From Syntrophales bacterium (GTDB taxonomy: Bacteria; Desulfobacterota; Syntrophia; Syntrophales; UBA5619): DNA of 64,000 nt. A program made the position numbers and the translations under genes. The stretch lies in the NCBI GenBank assembly GCA_023229765.1, contig JALNYO010000017.1:1-64000 (forward strand). Reading direction: 5' to 3'. Below the pieces are notes generated by a model, which was not told the DNA's origin, did not search any database, and saw nothing but the letters and a program-made list of their open reading frames with translations. Positions 17,445 to 26,625 of the stretch are shown here, piece by piece. The number at the start of each line of letters is the position of its first letter. Position 1 is the stretch's first letter.

Positions 17445-17539
17445 AGGTGGATAGTCTGTAGGTGTTTAGGTGGGTTGAGGTCATTGATTCGTTCTTTACT
17501 CAGTCCTAACAGACGACAGTCTAAACAACCTGAGTAGTT
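17445..17539 (-). repeat. family B inverted-repeat element, copy 2
   Basis: This is a reverse-complement copy of the 15991-16093 element. It retains the CCTGAGTAGTT end but has lost the other 11-base terminus. A few substitutions mark it as an older or diverged copy. Confidence 0.7.
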
Positions 17540-17553
17540 ACGATTATAAAAGG

Positions 17554-17748
17554 GAGGTAATTGCAAAATTCCCCATTCTTGTCATTCCCGCAACGATTCT
17601 GAGCGGGAAAACGAAGTTTAATGTTCATAATCTGGTTCTGACTGCTTGAAAAACCATATTATGAACATTAAGCTTCGCTTTCCCGATAGAGACATTATGA
17701 ACATTAAGCTTCGCTTTCGGGAATGACAAATGGTTTTGCAATTGCCTC
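17554..17748 (+). mobile_element. MITE-like palindromic repeat, family A, copy 3 (expanded)
   Basis: The ends are the same as in the copies at 9143 and 12216, but this copy is about 195 bp long. The internal module ATTATGAACATTAAGCTTCG is present twice in tandem on one arm and once, inverted and partial, on the other. It lies directly ahead of the histidine kinase gene and fills the gap after the LapA-like gene. Confidence 0.8.
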
Positions 17749-17782
17749 AAGGGTAAGCTGATAATTTTCGGTAGTTGCGCTA

Positions 17783-19990
17783 ATGCCAAATGCCTCTTTT
17801 AACTCCCTTTTTTATATCATTTCCTCCCTGCTGGGCTTTCTTGTTTTGTTGGGCATTGCCGTGGTTTCTGTTTTGCGGGGCGGGGGGAGGCGGACTAATA
17901 TCCTGTTTTCCGGAATCTGCCTGCTGGGCGCCCTTCTTAATGCCGACGTTGCCCTTGTTTCGATTTTGCCCGACGAACAGCTTGCCCTTTATATAGACAG
18001 AGCTGTTCATCTCTTCTTCGTTTTTAGCGTTCCTGTATATATCAGTTTCGTCCATGAGTTTTTGAACATTGCCTCTCGCCGCTGGCTGGAGAAAACGGCC
18101 TGGCTGTTGAGCGCTGTATTTTTGACTGTTGTTCCAACCAGTCTTTATATAAACGGTTTTAACCACTATTTTTTCGGCAGGATTGCCCGCGCTGGCCCTC
18201 TGTTTTACTGTTTTTCCGCGGTAACAGCGTTCACGGTTTTGTACTGTCTGGCAGTGCTGTATGGCGCTCTGAAGCGAACTGCCGACAATGCGCATAAAAA
18301 CCGGATTAAGTATATTTTGGGAGGCCTTGGTTTTTCTGCTTTCCTGCTTTGTTTTACAATTCTTCCGGTAATGGGTCTCCCCGTTTATCCGCTCGGAAAT
18401 TTCAGTTTCATTCCGGCGCTGTTTTTGGCCTTTGGGGTTTTGAAGTACGACCTGCTGGACATTGGCGTCCTGATTCGCAAAGGAGCCGCCTATTTCGCAT
18501 TAACAGGAATCCTTACCGCCCTTTACGTAATTCTCATCTTTCTTTTCAACTCTTTCTTTATCTCCACGTTCGGGGGGAACTCCTTTGTTCTTTCCCTGCT
18601 GCTGGCGCTCGTCATCGTCCTTTTATTCAACCCCCTTCGGGAACTGGTGCAAAAGTGGATTGACCGCATTTTCTTTCGAGGAAGTTACGATTATCATGGG
18701 CTTCTCAAAAAGATCAGCGGGCAATTGGCGTCACTGCTCACTCAAGAGCAGATAAAGGAGCTGCTCATCAATGAAATCAGGGAGGCAATGCGGGTAGAAA
18801 GGGTGTTGTTGATTATTAAGGACGGTAACTCCTATAAAATATTTGGTTCATTGGAAGCGCAAAAAACAACGGAGGAAAATTTTCGGGAGCTTGAATTGCT
18901 GGATGGTATTTTGCAGATAAGTACATTGCCAATTACAAAAGGAGCAATAGCAGGGAAAATTGCCGATAAAAAAAACAGGGATACGCTGATTCGCCTTTTT
19001 GATTGCCTCGGAGTGACACTGGTAATTCCTTTGCCGGCACGAGAAGGAACGGCGGGGATGATTTTTCTCGGCCAGAAAAAATCCGGCGAACTTTTTGTCG
19101 ATGAAGATATTGAAGTTTTGACGACGATAGCGAATCATGCGGCAACTGCCATCGAAAATGCAAGCAGTTATGAGGCGCTCAAGTCGTTCAATCGCGATCT
19201 TGAAAAAAAGGTGCAGGAAAGAACCGCCGCCCTGCAGACGGCTCTCTCCGACATGGAAAAGGCGGAACAGCAGTTGATCCGGTCGGAGAGTCTCGCCGCG
19301 ATCGGGCAGCTTGTGGCCGGCGCGGCGCACGAACTTAACAATCCGCTTGCCGGGGCGATGAGTCTCGTGCAAACGAGCGTTGCGACCATTGCTGAGGGCG
19401 AACTTACCGCAGCCGACAAGCAAGTGATCGTCGAGGATTTGAGTTTTGCAATTGCGGAGCTGCGGCGCTCGGCAGGAATTATCCGCAGTCTGCTTGATCT
19501 GTCGAGGCAGACCCAGACATACGTGGAACCTGTGGAGATGAACAGGGTGATTGACGACGCGCTCCGGGTTCTCTATAACCAATATAAAAACACCCCTGTA
19601 ACAATTGAAAAGAGATATGAGGAAGAGTTGCCCCCCGTCGAGGGAAATTTCGCTAATCTTGGCCAGGTTATGATCAATGTCATCCAGAATGCGCTGCAGT
19701 CTTTACCGGAAGGCAAAGGACTTATCATCCTGACTACGGGCTACCAAAAGCGGACCGATAAAGTTTTTATTGAATGCGCCGACAATGGCGCCGGGATCCC
19801 GGCGGCTGTTCTCAACGATATCTTCAAACCGTTTTTTACGACCAAGGTGGTTGGTCGGGGCACCGGCCTCGGGCTTTATATCTCCTATGAGATAATCAGG
19901 CGGCATGACGGTCGGATTGACGTAGAAAGTGAAGCAGGGAAGGGAACCGTAATAAAAATTGAAATCCCCTGTCGAAGGAGGGCAGCATGA
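17783..19990 (+). CDS. membrane sensor histidine kinase
   Basis: This 735-residue protein has seven or so N-terminal membrane helices (residues about 10-290, a 7TM histidine-kinase-type sensor). A GAF domain (about 300-470) and a coiled stalk (NRDLEKKVQERTAALQTAL) follow. Then come a HisKA domain with the phospho-accepting His516 in AGAAHELNNPLAG, and an HATPase_c domain with N, G1 (ECADNGAGIP) and G2 (GRGTGLGLYIS) boxes. Start support is weak, with no clear Shine-Dalgarno. The four-base overlap with the next gene makes that response regulator its partner. The signal is unknown. Confidence 0.9.
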   Translation: MPNASFNSLFYIISSLLGFLVLLGIAVVSVLRGGGRRTNILFSGICLLGALLNADVALVSILPDEQLALYIDRAVHLFFVFSVPVYISFVHEFLNIASRRWLEKTAWLLSAVFLTVVPTSLYINGFNHYFFGRIARAGPLFYCFSAVTAFTVLYCLAVLYGALKRTADNAHKNRIKYILGGLGFSAFLLCFTILPVMGLPVYPLGNFSFIPALFLAFGVLKYDLLDIGVLIRKGAAYFALTGILTALYVILIFLFNSFFISTFGGNSFVLSLLLALVIVLLFNPLRELVQKWIDRIFFRGSYDYHGLLKKISGQLASLLTQEQIKELLINEIREAMRVERVLLIIKDGNSYKIFGSLEAQKTTEENFRELELLDGILQISTLPITKGAIAGKIADKKNRDTLIRLFDCLGVTLVIPLPAREGTAGMIFLGQKKSGELFVDEDIEVLTTIANHAATAIENASSYEALKSFNRDLEKKVQERTAALQTALSDMEKAEQQLIRSESLAAIGQLVAGAAHELNNPLAGAMSLVQTSVATIAEGELTAADKQVIVEDLSFAIAELRRSAGIIRSLLDLSRQTQTYVEPVEMNRVIDDALRVLYNQYKNTPVTIEKRYEEELPPVEGNFANLGQVMINVIQNALQSLPEGKGLIILTTGYQKRTDKVFIECADNGAGIPAAVLNDIFKPFFTTKVVGRGTGLGLYISYEIIRRHDGRIDVESEAGKGTVIKIEIPCRRRAA

Positions 19991-20982
19991 GTGGTTTGAT
20001 GGTTGTTGACGATGAGGAGGGGGTGCGCCGCTCCCTGAAGAGGGTTCTGGAGCGTGACGGTTATGAGGTCATCCTTGCCCAAAACGGCGATGAGGCAATT
20101 TCCATTATTCGCAATAATGGCAAAAACATCGAAACGGTCATTTCCGATTACCGGATGCCCGGCATTGACGGACTGGAAACCCTGATCGAAATAGGCCGCA
20201 TCAATATGGATATTACGAGAATCATGCTCACCGGCTACGCGACGATGGCGAGCGCCATTGAGGCGGTCAACGAGGGAATCGACGGTTTTCTGACCAAGCC
20301 GTTCGAAAACGATGAGTTGAAGGCAAAAGTACGGGAATACACAATTAAAAAGAGGCTCAAGCAGTTCGTTTCCGAACAGGTTATGAATGAATTGCAGAGA
20401 GATGGGGGTGCTCTTTTGCCCAGGCGTCTTGATGTCAGCGTGCTTTTTACCGACATTCGCGGTTTTACGGCGCTCTCGGAAAAGTTTGATCCCGCGGAAC
20501 TTTCAGTTCTTCTCAATCATCACTATTTCACCCCGATCGACAACATTATTTTCCGTCATAAAGGCACAGTTGATAAACATATCGGGGACAGCGTCATGGG
20601 GATATTCGGAGCGCCCCTCAGAGGAGACAACGATCCGTTGGGCGCCGTTTTAGCCGCCCTGGAGATTCAGGAGAAGATGGCGGCGATAAACCAGGAAATA
20701 AATGAAGTGAAACAACGTCTGGATGTCGGAATTGGCATAGCCACCGGGGAGGCAATGGCGGGGATTTTCGGATCACCGCGGAAGAAAGAGTACACCGTCT
20801 TCGGGGCGGCGGTAAATCTTGCCTCACGGCTGGAAAACATGGCCGCGGCGGGCGAAATACTGATTTGCGAAAACACCATGCATTGCGTTGAGGATAGGAT
20901 CGTTGTTGAAAATATTCCCTCCGCCTTAATACGAGGGCTTTCCCTTTCTCCGGCTGTTTACCGGGTATTGTCCTGCAAATGA
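19987..20982 (+). CDS. response regulator with class III adenylate/guanylate cyclase output
   Basis: The N-terminal receiver domain (about residues 1-120) has the acidic pair DDEE and phospho-acceptor Asp54 in ISDYRMPG, with the conserved Lys in LTKPF. The C-terminal class III cyclase domain (about 145-330) has both metal aspartates (FTDIRGFT and GDSVMGIFG), the purine-recognising KEYTVFG region, and the transition-state Asn and Arg in GAAVNLASRLE. The lysine in KKEYT favours ATP over GTP. Phosphorylation by the coupled kinase is expected to switch cAMP production. Confidence 0.9.
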   Translation: MSGLMVVDDEEGVRRSLKRVLERDGYEVILAQNGDEAISIIRNNGKNIETVISDYRMPGIDGLETLIEIGRINMDITRIMLTGYATMASAIEAVNEGIDGFLTKPFENDELKAKVREYTIKKRLKQFVSEQVMNELQRDGGALLPRRLDVSVLFTDIRGFTALSEKFDPAELSVLLNHHYFTPIDNIIFRHKGTVDKHIGDSVMGIFGAPLRGDNDPLGAVLAALEIQEKMAAINQEINEVKQRLDVGIGIATGEAMAGIFGSPRKKEYTVFGAAVNLASRLENMAAAGEILICENTMHCVEDRIVVENIPSALIRGLSLSPAVYRVLSCK

Positions 20983-20990
20983 ACCGCCTT

Positions 20991-21172
20991 AGGGTCTGTC
21001 CACAAATAACCTGGGCAAGATTGCGCTCAGATTTGGGTTAGATTTGGTTGCGGCGATTGAACAAAACCGCAGACGTAGCAGCGCTACGTTGAGGATTTTG
21101 TGATTGAGCCACAGCCAAAGATGGCCCAAAGATGAGATGCAAGATGTTCAGGTTATTTGTGGACAGACCCCT
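20991..21172. mobile_element. MITE-like element, family C, 182 bp
   Basis: Near-perfect inverted termini AGGGTCTGTCCACAAATAAC and GTTATTTGTGGACAGACCCC bound a 182-bp element. Its centre is also palindromic around CAGCGCTACG. It encodes nothing. It begins nine bases after the cyclase stop codon and could serve as a transcript end hairpin. Confidence 0.75.
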
Positions 21173-21270
21173 AGTTGAGGCTGTTTGCAAACGAATGATC
21201 AATCCATTCCTGCATATCATCCAATTCACATATTTTTTCTTGACAGCCGAAATATAATGGAGTAAGGCTA

Positions 21271-21299
21271 TCAATATATGACCGTCAGTCATATATTGA
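21271..21299. promoter_or_regulatory. perfect palindromic operator, probably TetR-type
   Basis: A perfect inverted repeat with 12-base arms, TCAATATATGAC and GTCATATATTGA, separated by CGTCA, lies about 190 bases upstream of the tetR gene. A TATAAT hexamer sits 13 bases ahead of it. The symmetry and position suggest that the adjacent TetR protein binds here to control itself and the beta-oxidation operon. Confidence 0.6.
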
Positions 21300-21485
21300 C
21301 CGTAGTTCAGACCATTGGCCTAAGTCTTATGACTAAATCGCATTAAAAATAATTACCTGCGATTTATTTAAAGTGTTCACGTTCTAAGCAGAATGGATAA
21401 CAGAGGGATTGCAAGAGTCATGTCGGCAGTTATTCGCAAGGGACTTGAAATTTAATTGAACCGTCTTTGCTTGAAGGTGTGAATC

Positions 21486-22130
21486 GTGGGACTTGAAGAC
21501 CGCAGAAAAAGGGAACGGGAGAATCGCAAGGGTTCGATAATAAAGGCGGCTCGTAAATTATTTTTGGAAAAAGGGTTCAAAGCCGTTACCGTTGAGAGCA
21601 TTGCCCACAAGGCTGAACTCAGCAAGGGCGCCATTTACCTGCATTATAGCAGCAAGGAAGAGATTTATGCCCATATCGTGCTGAGCGATCTGGGAAAATT
21701 TCACGACCGGTTTTCGGGCCTGGCGCAAAAACCGACAAACGCGTCCCGGGCGCTTTTCAAATTTGCGGACATTTACGTAGATTTTTTCCTCAATGAACGG
21801 GAATTCTTCCGAAACCTGATGAACTTCATGATCCGCGCTACCGGCATGAACTTTCCGGATGAGCTGTATGAAGAATCCATAAAAACCATGAACAAAACTA
21901 TCGATATAGTAGAAGAGATATTTGCATACGGCGTCGCACAGGGTGAATTTCCCGGGACGATGAATCTCCGCCAGAACAGGAATGCCCTCTGGGGGATGCT
22001 GAACGGCATAATCTCGCTGTACATTTTTACAGGTAATGAGGAGAAGAGGGACGATGTGATCCGGAGCACCGTAAAAAAGGGCATGGAAACATTTGTTAGT
22101 GGTCTTAAAAGTGCGGAGGGGTCGGTTTAA
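21486..22130 (+). CDS. TetR-family regulator of the beta-oxidation operon
   Basis: This 214-residue protein has an N-terminal TetR helix-turn-helix (about residues 15-62: IIKAARKLFLEKGFKAVTVESIAHKAELSKGAIYLHYSSKEEIY) and a helical ligand-binding C-terminal domain. The start is GTG after GAAGGTG. It lies 81 bases ahead of the acyl-CoA dehydrogenase gene in the same direction, which resembles FadR/PsrA-type TetR control of fatty-acid genes with acyl-CoA as inducer. That ligand is inferred from context. A perfect palindrome upstream is the probable operator. Confidence 0.85.
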   Translation: MGLEDRRKRERENRKGSIIKAARKLFLEKGFKAVTVESIAHKAELSKGAIYLHYSSKEEIYAHIVLSDLGKFHDRFSGLAQKPTNASRALFKFADIYVDFFLNEREFFRNLMNFMIRATGMNFPDELYEESIKTMNKTIDIVEEIFAYGVAQGEFPGTMNLRQNRNALWGMLNGIISLYIFTGNEEKRDDVIRSTVKKGMETFVSGLKSAEGSV

Positions 22131-22211
22131 ACAGGCGGTTATTGCCGGGGAAACAGTCTCAAGTAATCTAAAGGCTCAGATTCTATTGAAAAATTAAAGG
22201 AGGGTCAGCTT

Positions 22212-24071
22212 ATGAGTAATTTACTGGTAAATGGCAGGGATCAGCATTTCATACTTTTTGAACAATTCGGAATAGAAAAGTTGTTTCAAACGGAGGCTTT
22301 CAAGGACTTTTCCAAAGAAGATGCGCTGATGATTCTTTCGGAAGCGGAAAAGATGGCGCTCAACGTGATTTTACCTACTTACGTTGAAGGCGACAGGGAG
22401 GGATGCACCTTTAAGGACGGGATTGTTTATGCTCCCAAAAGCTATCATGATGCCTACAAGAAGTTCAACGAAGGGGGATGGATGATTGCCAACGAATCCC
22501 CGGACGTGGGCGGTCAGGGGATGCCAATAGCCTTGTATGAGGCCTGCCAGGAGACAATGAGTGCGGCGAATGTCTCTTTCTCGATGCTTCCCGGGCTCAC
22601 CCACGGCGCTGGTAAATTGATTGAGGAATATGGTTCGGAAGAGCAGAAGAAAAAATACATGGAAAAGATGTACGGGGGCGTCTGGGGGGGGACGATGTGT
22701 CTCACGGAACCCGGTGCAGGCAGCGATGTCGGGGCTCTGAAAACAACCGCAAAAAGGCTCCCGGACGGCACCTTCAGCATAACAGGGACCAAATGCTTTA
22801 TATCGTTCGGTGATCAGGATGTGACCGAAAACATCATCCATCCAGTGCTGGCAAGAATAGAAGGCGATCCCGCGGGAACAGCCGGCATCTCTATTTTCAT
22901 AGTTCCCAAATACAAGGTGAACGATGACGGAAGCGTTGGCGCGCTGAACGATGTCCACACCGGCAACATCGAACACAAAATGGGCATTCACGGTTCATCT
23001 ACCTGCACCCTTAACTTCGGCGACGACAACAAATGCATCGGAGAGCTGCTCGGGAAAGAGTGCGAAGGGATGAAGATAATGTTTTTGATGATGAACGAGG
23101 CCCGTCTCAGTGTCGGCCTGCAGGGCTTGTGTCTCTCTTCGGCTGCCTTGGAGCATGCCATCGCTTATGCAAAGGAGCGGATTCAGAGCGCCCTGGTCTG
23201 GGAGAAGAAGGTGCCCGACTCAAAACCGGTTCCGATTATCCAGCATCCGGATGTGCGCAGGGATCTGCTCTGGATGAAGGCCCATGTGGAGGGGGTGCGG
23301 GCGTTAAATTATTTTACCGCTTACTGCATGGACATGGCCAAGGCCAACCCCGCCGAAAGGGACAAATGGCAGGGTTTTGTTGAGCTGCTTACGCCGGTCT
23401 GCAAGGCCTATTCGTCAGACAAGGGGATGGAAATCTGCTCCAAGGCGATTGACGTTTACGGCGGTTATGGATACTGCCAGGAATATCCGGTGGAACAGTA
23501 CCTCCGGGATTGCAAGATAGCCACTGTTTATGAGGGCACAAACGGCATTCAGGCGCTTGATCTGGTGGGCCGCAAACTGGCCATGAACAAGGGTATGAAT
23601 GTCATGAACATGTTCGGCGAGATCGGCGCGACGATCGCTCGGGCTAAAAACATCGAAGAGCTCAAAATCGATGCCGCAAAACTCGAGGAGGCTTACAACG
23701 CCCTCGTTGATATGACAATGGCGCTCGCCCAGTTCGGCAAATCTTCCAGTTTTATCATCCCGCTTTTGAATGCTTCTTCATACCTCGACATTTTCGGCGA
23801 TGTTCTGGTCGGTCATTTCCTCCTTCAGGCCGCAGTGGTTTCCTCGGAAAAATTGACGGCAATCTATCAGGAAAATGGCGCCGAGGAATCAAAGGCCAAA
23901 AAGCGCGCGTTGATTCGCTCTAATGAGGACGTTGCCTTCTACAATGGCAAGCTTGCGTCATCGCGCTTCTTTGCAGTTGAGGTGCTCTGTACGGTAAAGG
24001 CCCGCTGTGAGGCCGTCAAATCGGAAGAAAAGGTTGCCTTTGAGATGGCGGATGAATCGTTTACCTGCTAA
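22212..24071 (+). CDS. acyl-CoA dehydrogenase (long, about 600-aa type)
   Basis: This FAD-dependent enzyme introduces the 2,3-double bond into acyl-CoA and passes electrons to ETF. The 619-residue size and C-terminal extension (from about residue 470) match the larger acyl-CoA dehydrogenases of beta-oxidation operons and not the 380-residue form. FAD and substrate segments are visible as MCLTEPGAGSDVGAL and GTKCFISFGDQ. The catalytic-base region is VYEGTNGIQALDLVGRKL with its Glu. AAGGAGGG precedes the ATG by seven bases. It is the first enzyme gene of the operon; chain-length specificity cannot be read from sequence. Confidence 0.9.
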   Translation: MSNLLVNGRDQHFILFEQFGIEKLFQTEAFKDFSKEDALMILSEAEKMALNVILPTYVEGDREGCTFKDGIVYAPKSYHDAYKKFNEGGWMIANESPDVGGQGMPIALYEACQETMSAANVSFSMLPGLTHGAGKLIEEYGSEEQKKKYMEKMYGGVWGGTMCLTEPGAGSDVGALKTTAKRLPDGTFSITGTKCFISFGDQDVTENIIHPVLARIEGDPAGTAGISIFIVPKYKVNDDGSVGALNDVHTGNIEHKMGIHGSSTCTLNFGDDNKCIGELLGKECEGMKIMFLMMNEARLSVGLQGLCLSSAALEHAIAYAKERIQSALVWEKKVPDSKPVPIIQHPDVRRDLLWMKAHVEGVRALNYFTAYCMDMAKANPAERDKWQGFVELLTPVCKAYSSDKGMEICSKAIDVYGGYGYCQEYPVEQYLRDCKIATVYEGTNGIQALDLVGRKLAMNKGMNVMNMFGEIGATIARAKNIEELKIDAAKLEEAYNALVDMTMALAQFGKSSSFIIPLLNASSYLDIFGDVLVGHFLLQAAVVSSEKLTAIYQENGAEESKAKKRALIRSNEDVAFYNGKLASSRFFAVEVLCTVKARCEAVKSEEKVAFEMADESFTC

Positions 24072-24107
24072 CACAAAGATACAAACGTATAAAAATAGGA
24101 GGAATAT

Positions 24108-26528
24108 ATGACATACGAAATCAAAAAGGCTGCTGTGCTCGGCGCCGGGGTTATGGGCGCCGGGATAGCGGCGCATCTGACCAATGCGGGCATTGAATGC
24201 GCCCTGCTCGACATTGTCCCGTTTGAATTGACCGATGCCGATAAGGCCAAGGGTCTGACGGAGAAGAGCCCGGCATGGCGGAACCGGTTCGCGCAAAGCG
24301 GCCTTGACAATGCGCTCAAGTCAAAACCGGCGTCTTTCTTTACAAAAAAGAATGCTTCCCTGATCAAAACCGGCAATTTCGAGGACAATCTGGGCTGGCT
24401 GGCCGATGTGGACTGGGTGATCGAGGTTGTGGTCGAAAACCTGAAAATCAAACAGGAACTTTTTGCCAGGGTGGAAAAGATTGTCCGCCCCGATTGCATC
24501 GTTACGACCAATACCTCGGGCATTCCCATCAGGGATATTTCTGCCGGTTTCGGCAAAAAACTGAAAGGACAGTTTCTGGGGACACATTTTTTCAACCCGC
24601 CCCGCTATATGAAACTTCTGGAGGTCATTCCCGGCGCCGAGACAAAACCGGAGATCGTTAAATTCATGACGGAATTCTGCGGAACGGTGCTGGGAAAGGG
24701 CACGGTAATCAGCAAGGACGTGCCCAATTTTATCGGAAACCGCATCGGCACCTACGATATTTCCAACGCTGTCCATCTGATGCTCGAAAAGAACCTGAAG
24801 ATTGACGAGATTGACGCCATTATCAGTAAGGCGCTCGGACGCCCGAATTCGGGAATTTTCGGCACTTTGGACCTGGTCGGTCTCGATACCGGGCAAAATG
24901 TGATGAACAACCTCTACGCCGCCGTTCCTGAGGACGAGATGCGGGAGATGTTTGTTCAGTCGGAATTCATGACCAAGATGGTCGAACGCAAGTGGCTGGG
25001 CAACAAGACCAAACAGGGGTTCTACAAAAAGTCAAAAGACGCCAAAGGGAAAAGCTTAAAATTTGTCATTGACTACAATACGATGGAATATGTTTCGTCC
25101 TCCCGGCCGAGGTTTGCCTCCGTTGCCGCCGCGCTCAAAAAGAGCGACGAAGGCGCCGCCGGAATGATCAAGACGATGTTCAACGGCTCTGATGTCGCCG
25201 CCGAACTTACCCGGGAATACCTCTGCAATAACTTTATCTACGCAGCCAACCGCATTCCCGAAATTTCGGAGAGCATTATCGGCATCGATAACGCGATGAA
25301 ATGGGGGTACAACCACCAGCTTGGCCCGTTCGAAACCTGGGACGCGGTAGGGGTGCGCGAAGCCGTAGAGGTGATGAAAAAGCTCAAAAAGAAGGTCCCC
25401 GAAAAGATCACGGAGATGTTAAAGAAAAAGTGCGAAACGTTCTACCTGCAAAAGGATGACGGTCGTTACTACTATGATTTCGATAAGAAGGATTATGTTA
25501 AACTGGAGTCCAATCCGCGGATCATTCTTCTGGGCGACCTGAAGGCGCAAAACAAGGTGATAGCAGAAAACGCCAGCGCATCCCTGATGGACATGGGCGA
25601 CGGTGTTGCCTGCCTGGAGTTCCACACGAAGATGAATGCCATCGACGACGGGATGATCGAGATGCTCCAGAAAAGTTGCGACATCGTCGAGAAGGATTTC
25701 ACCGGAATGGTCTTGGGCAACCATGGAACGAACTTTTCCGCGGGGGCGAACGTCTTCAAGGTGCTGATGGCAGCCCAAAAGGGCGACTGGGATATCCTTG
25801 ATGAGCAAATTGACGGATTGCAGTCTGCCAACATGCGGATGAAATACCTCTCCAAGCCGGTGGTATCCGCCCCGGCGGGTCTGGCCCTTGGCGGGGGCTG
25901 CGAGATGGCCATGCACGCGGCCAAATGTCTTCCTTGTGGTGAAACATATATTGGTCTGGTGGAGGTGGGGGTCGGCGTAATTCCTGCCGGAGGCGGCTGC
26001 AAGGAGCTGATGGTGCGCGTGACGGAAGGCCTCCCCGACGGGGTTGTCGAAGCCGGCCAGAATATGCAGCAGATATACGCGAAGGCGCTGGAAAATATTG
26101 CGATGGCCAAGGTTGCGACCAGCGCCGCGGAAGGAATGGAACTCGGCTACATCCGTAAAACAGAGAATATTGCGCTTTCCCGCGATCATCAACTCTGGGA
26201 TGCGAAGCAGGTGGTTCTGGGGCTGGCGAAATTCTACAAAAAGCCGCGTCCGGTTTTGATCCCGGTTATGGGCGAGAACCTGCGCGGCTTGGCCGAGGCG
26301 ATGTTCTACAACATGCGGGTCGGCAATTACATCTCCGAATATGACGTCCATGTCGCCCGCAAGGTAGCCTACATCCTCTCCGGCGGCGATTGCCCGGAGG
26401 GAACGCTGGTGACCGAGGAGGAGATTCTGGCTTTGGAGAGGGAATCCTTCCTCAGCCTGTGCGGCGAAAAGAAGACGCAGGACAGGATAATGCACATGCT
26501 CAATACCGGCAAGCCGTTGCGCAATTAA
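24108..26528 (+). CDS. 3-hydroxyacyl-CoA dehydrogenase / enoyl-CoA hydratase fusion
   Basis: The 806-residue protein joins the two middle steps of beta-oxidation. The N-terminal NAD-binding dehydrogenase starts GAGVMGAGIAAHLTNAGI and has the catalytic-His segment GTHFFNPPRYMK. The C-terminal helical dehydrogenase domains end about residue 440. A crotonase-fold hydratase follows (about 480-800), with oxyanion segments NHGTNFSAGANVF and GLALGGGCEMAMHA. This is the reverse of the FadB domain order. AGGAGG lies five bases before the ATG. Electrons from the dehydrogenase go to NAD. Confidence 0.9.
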   Translation: MTYEIKKAAVLGAGVMGAGIAAHLTNAGIECALLDIVPFELTDADKAKGLTEKSPAWRNRFAQSGLDNALKSKPASFFTKKNASLIKTGNFEDNLGWLADVDWVIEVVVENLKIKQELFARVEKIVRPDCIVTTNTSGIPIRDISAGFGKKLKGQFLGTHFFNPPRYMKLLEVIPGAETKPEIVKFMTEFCGTVLGKGTVISKDVPNFIGNRIGTYDISNAVHLMLEKNLKIDEIDAIISKALGRPNSGIFGTLDLVGLDTGQNVMNNLYAAVPEDEMREMFVQSEFMTKMVERKWLGNKTKQGFYKKSKDAKGKSLKFVIDYNTMEYVSSSRPRFASVAAALKKSDEGAAGMIKTMFNGSDVAAELTREYLCNNFIYAANRIPEISESIIGIDNAMKWGYNHQLGPFETWDAVGVREAVEVMKKLKKKVPEKITEMLKKKCETFYLQKDDGRYYYDFDKKDYVKLESNPRIILLGDLKAQNKVIAENASASLMDMGDGVACLEFHTKMNAIDDGMIEMLQKSCDIVEKDFTGMVLGNHGTNFSAGANVFKVLMAAQKGDWDILDEQIDGLQSANMRMKYLSKPVVSAPAGLALGGGCEMAMHAAKCLPCGETYIGLVEVGVGVIPAGGGCKELMVRVTEGLPDGVVEAGQNMQQIYAKALENIAMAKVATSAAEGMELGYIRKTENIALSRDHQLWDAKQVVLGLAKFYKKPRPVLIPVMGENLRGLAEAMFYNMRVGNYISEYDVHVARKVAYILSGGDCPEGTLVTEEEILALERESFLSLCGEKKTQDRIMHMLNTGKPLRN

Positions 26529-26625
26529 AATGGCTGAAGGGGCGCGCTTCGTCGCGTCCTCAGGCTGGTTCAAGCTTGCAGATTGAGCCAAAACAAGGGG
26601 CATTTTTATACAAAGGAGGAATACG

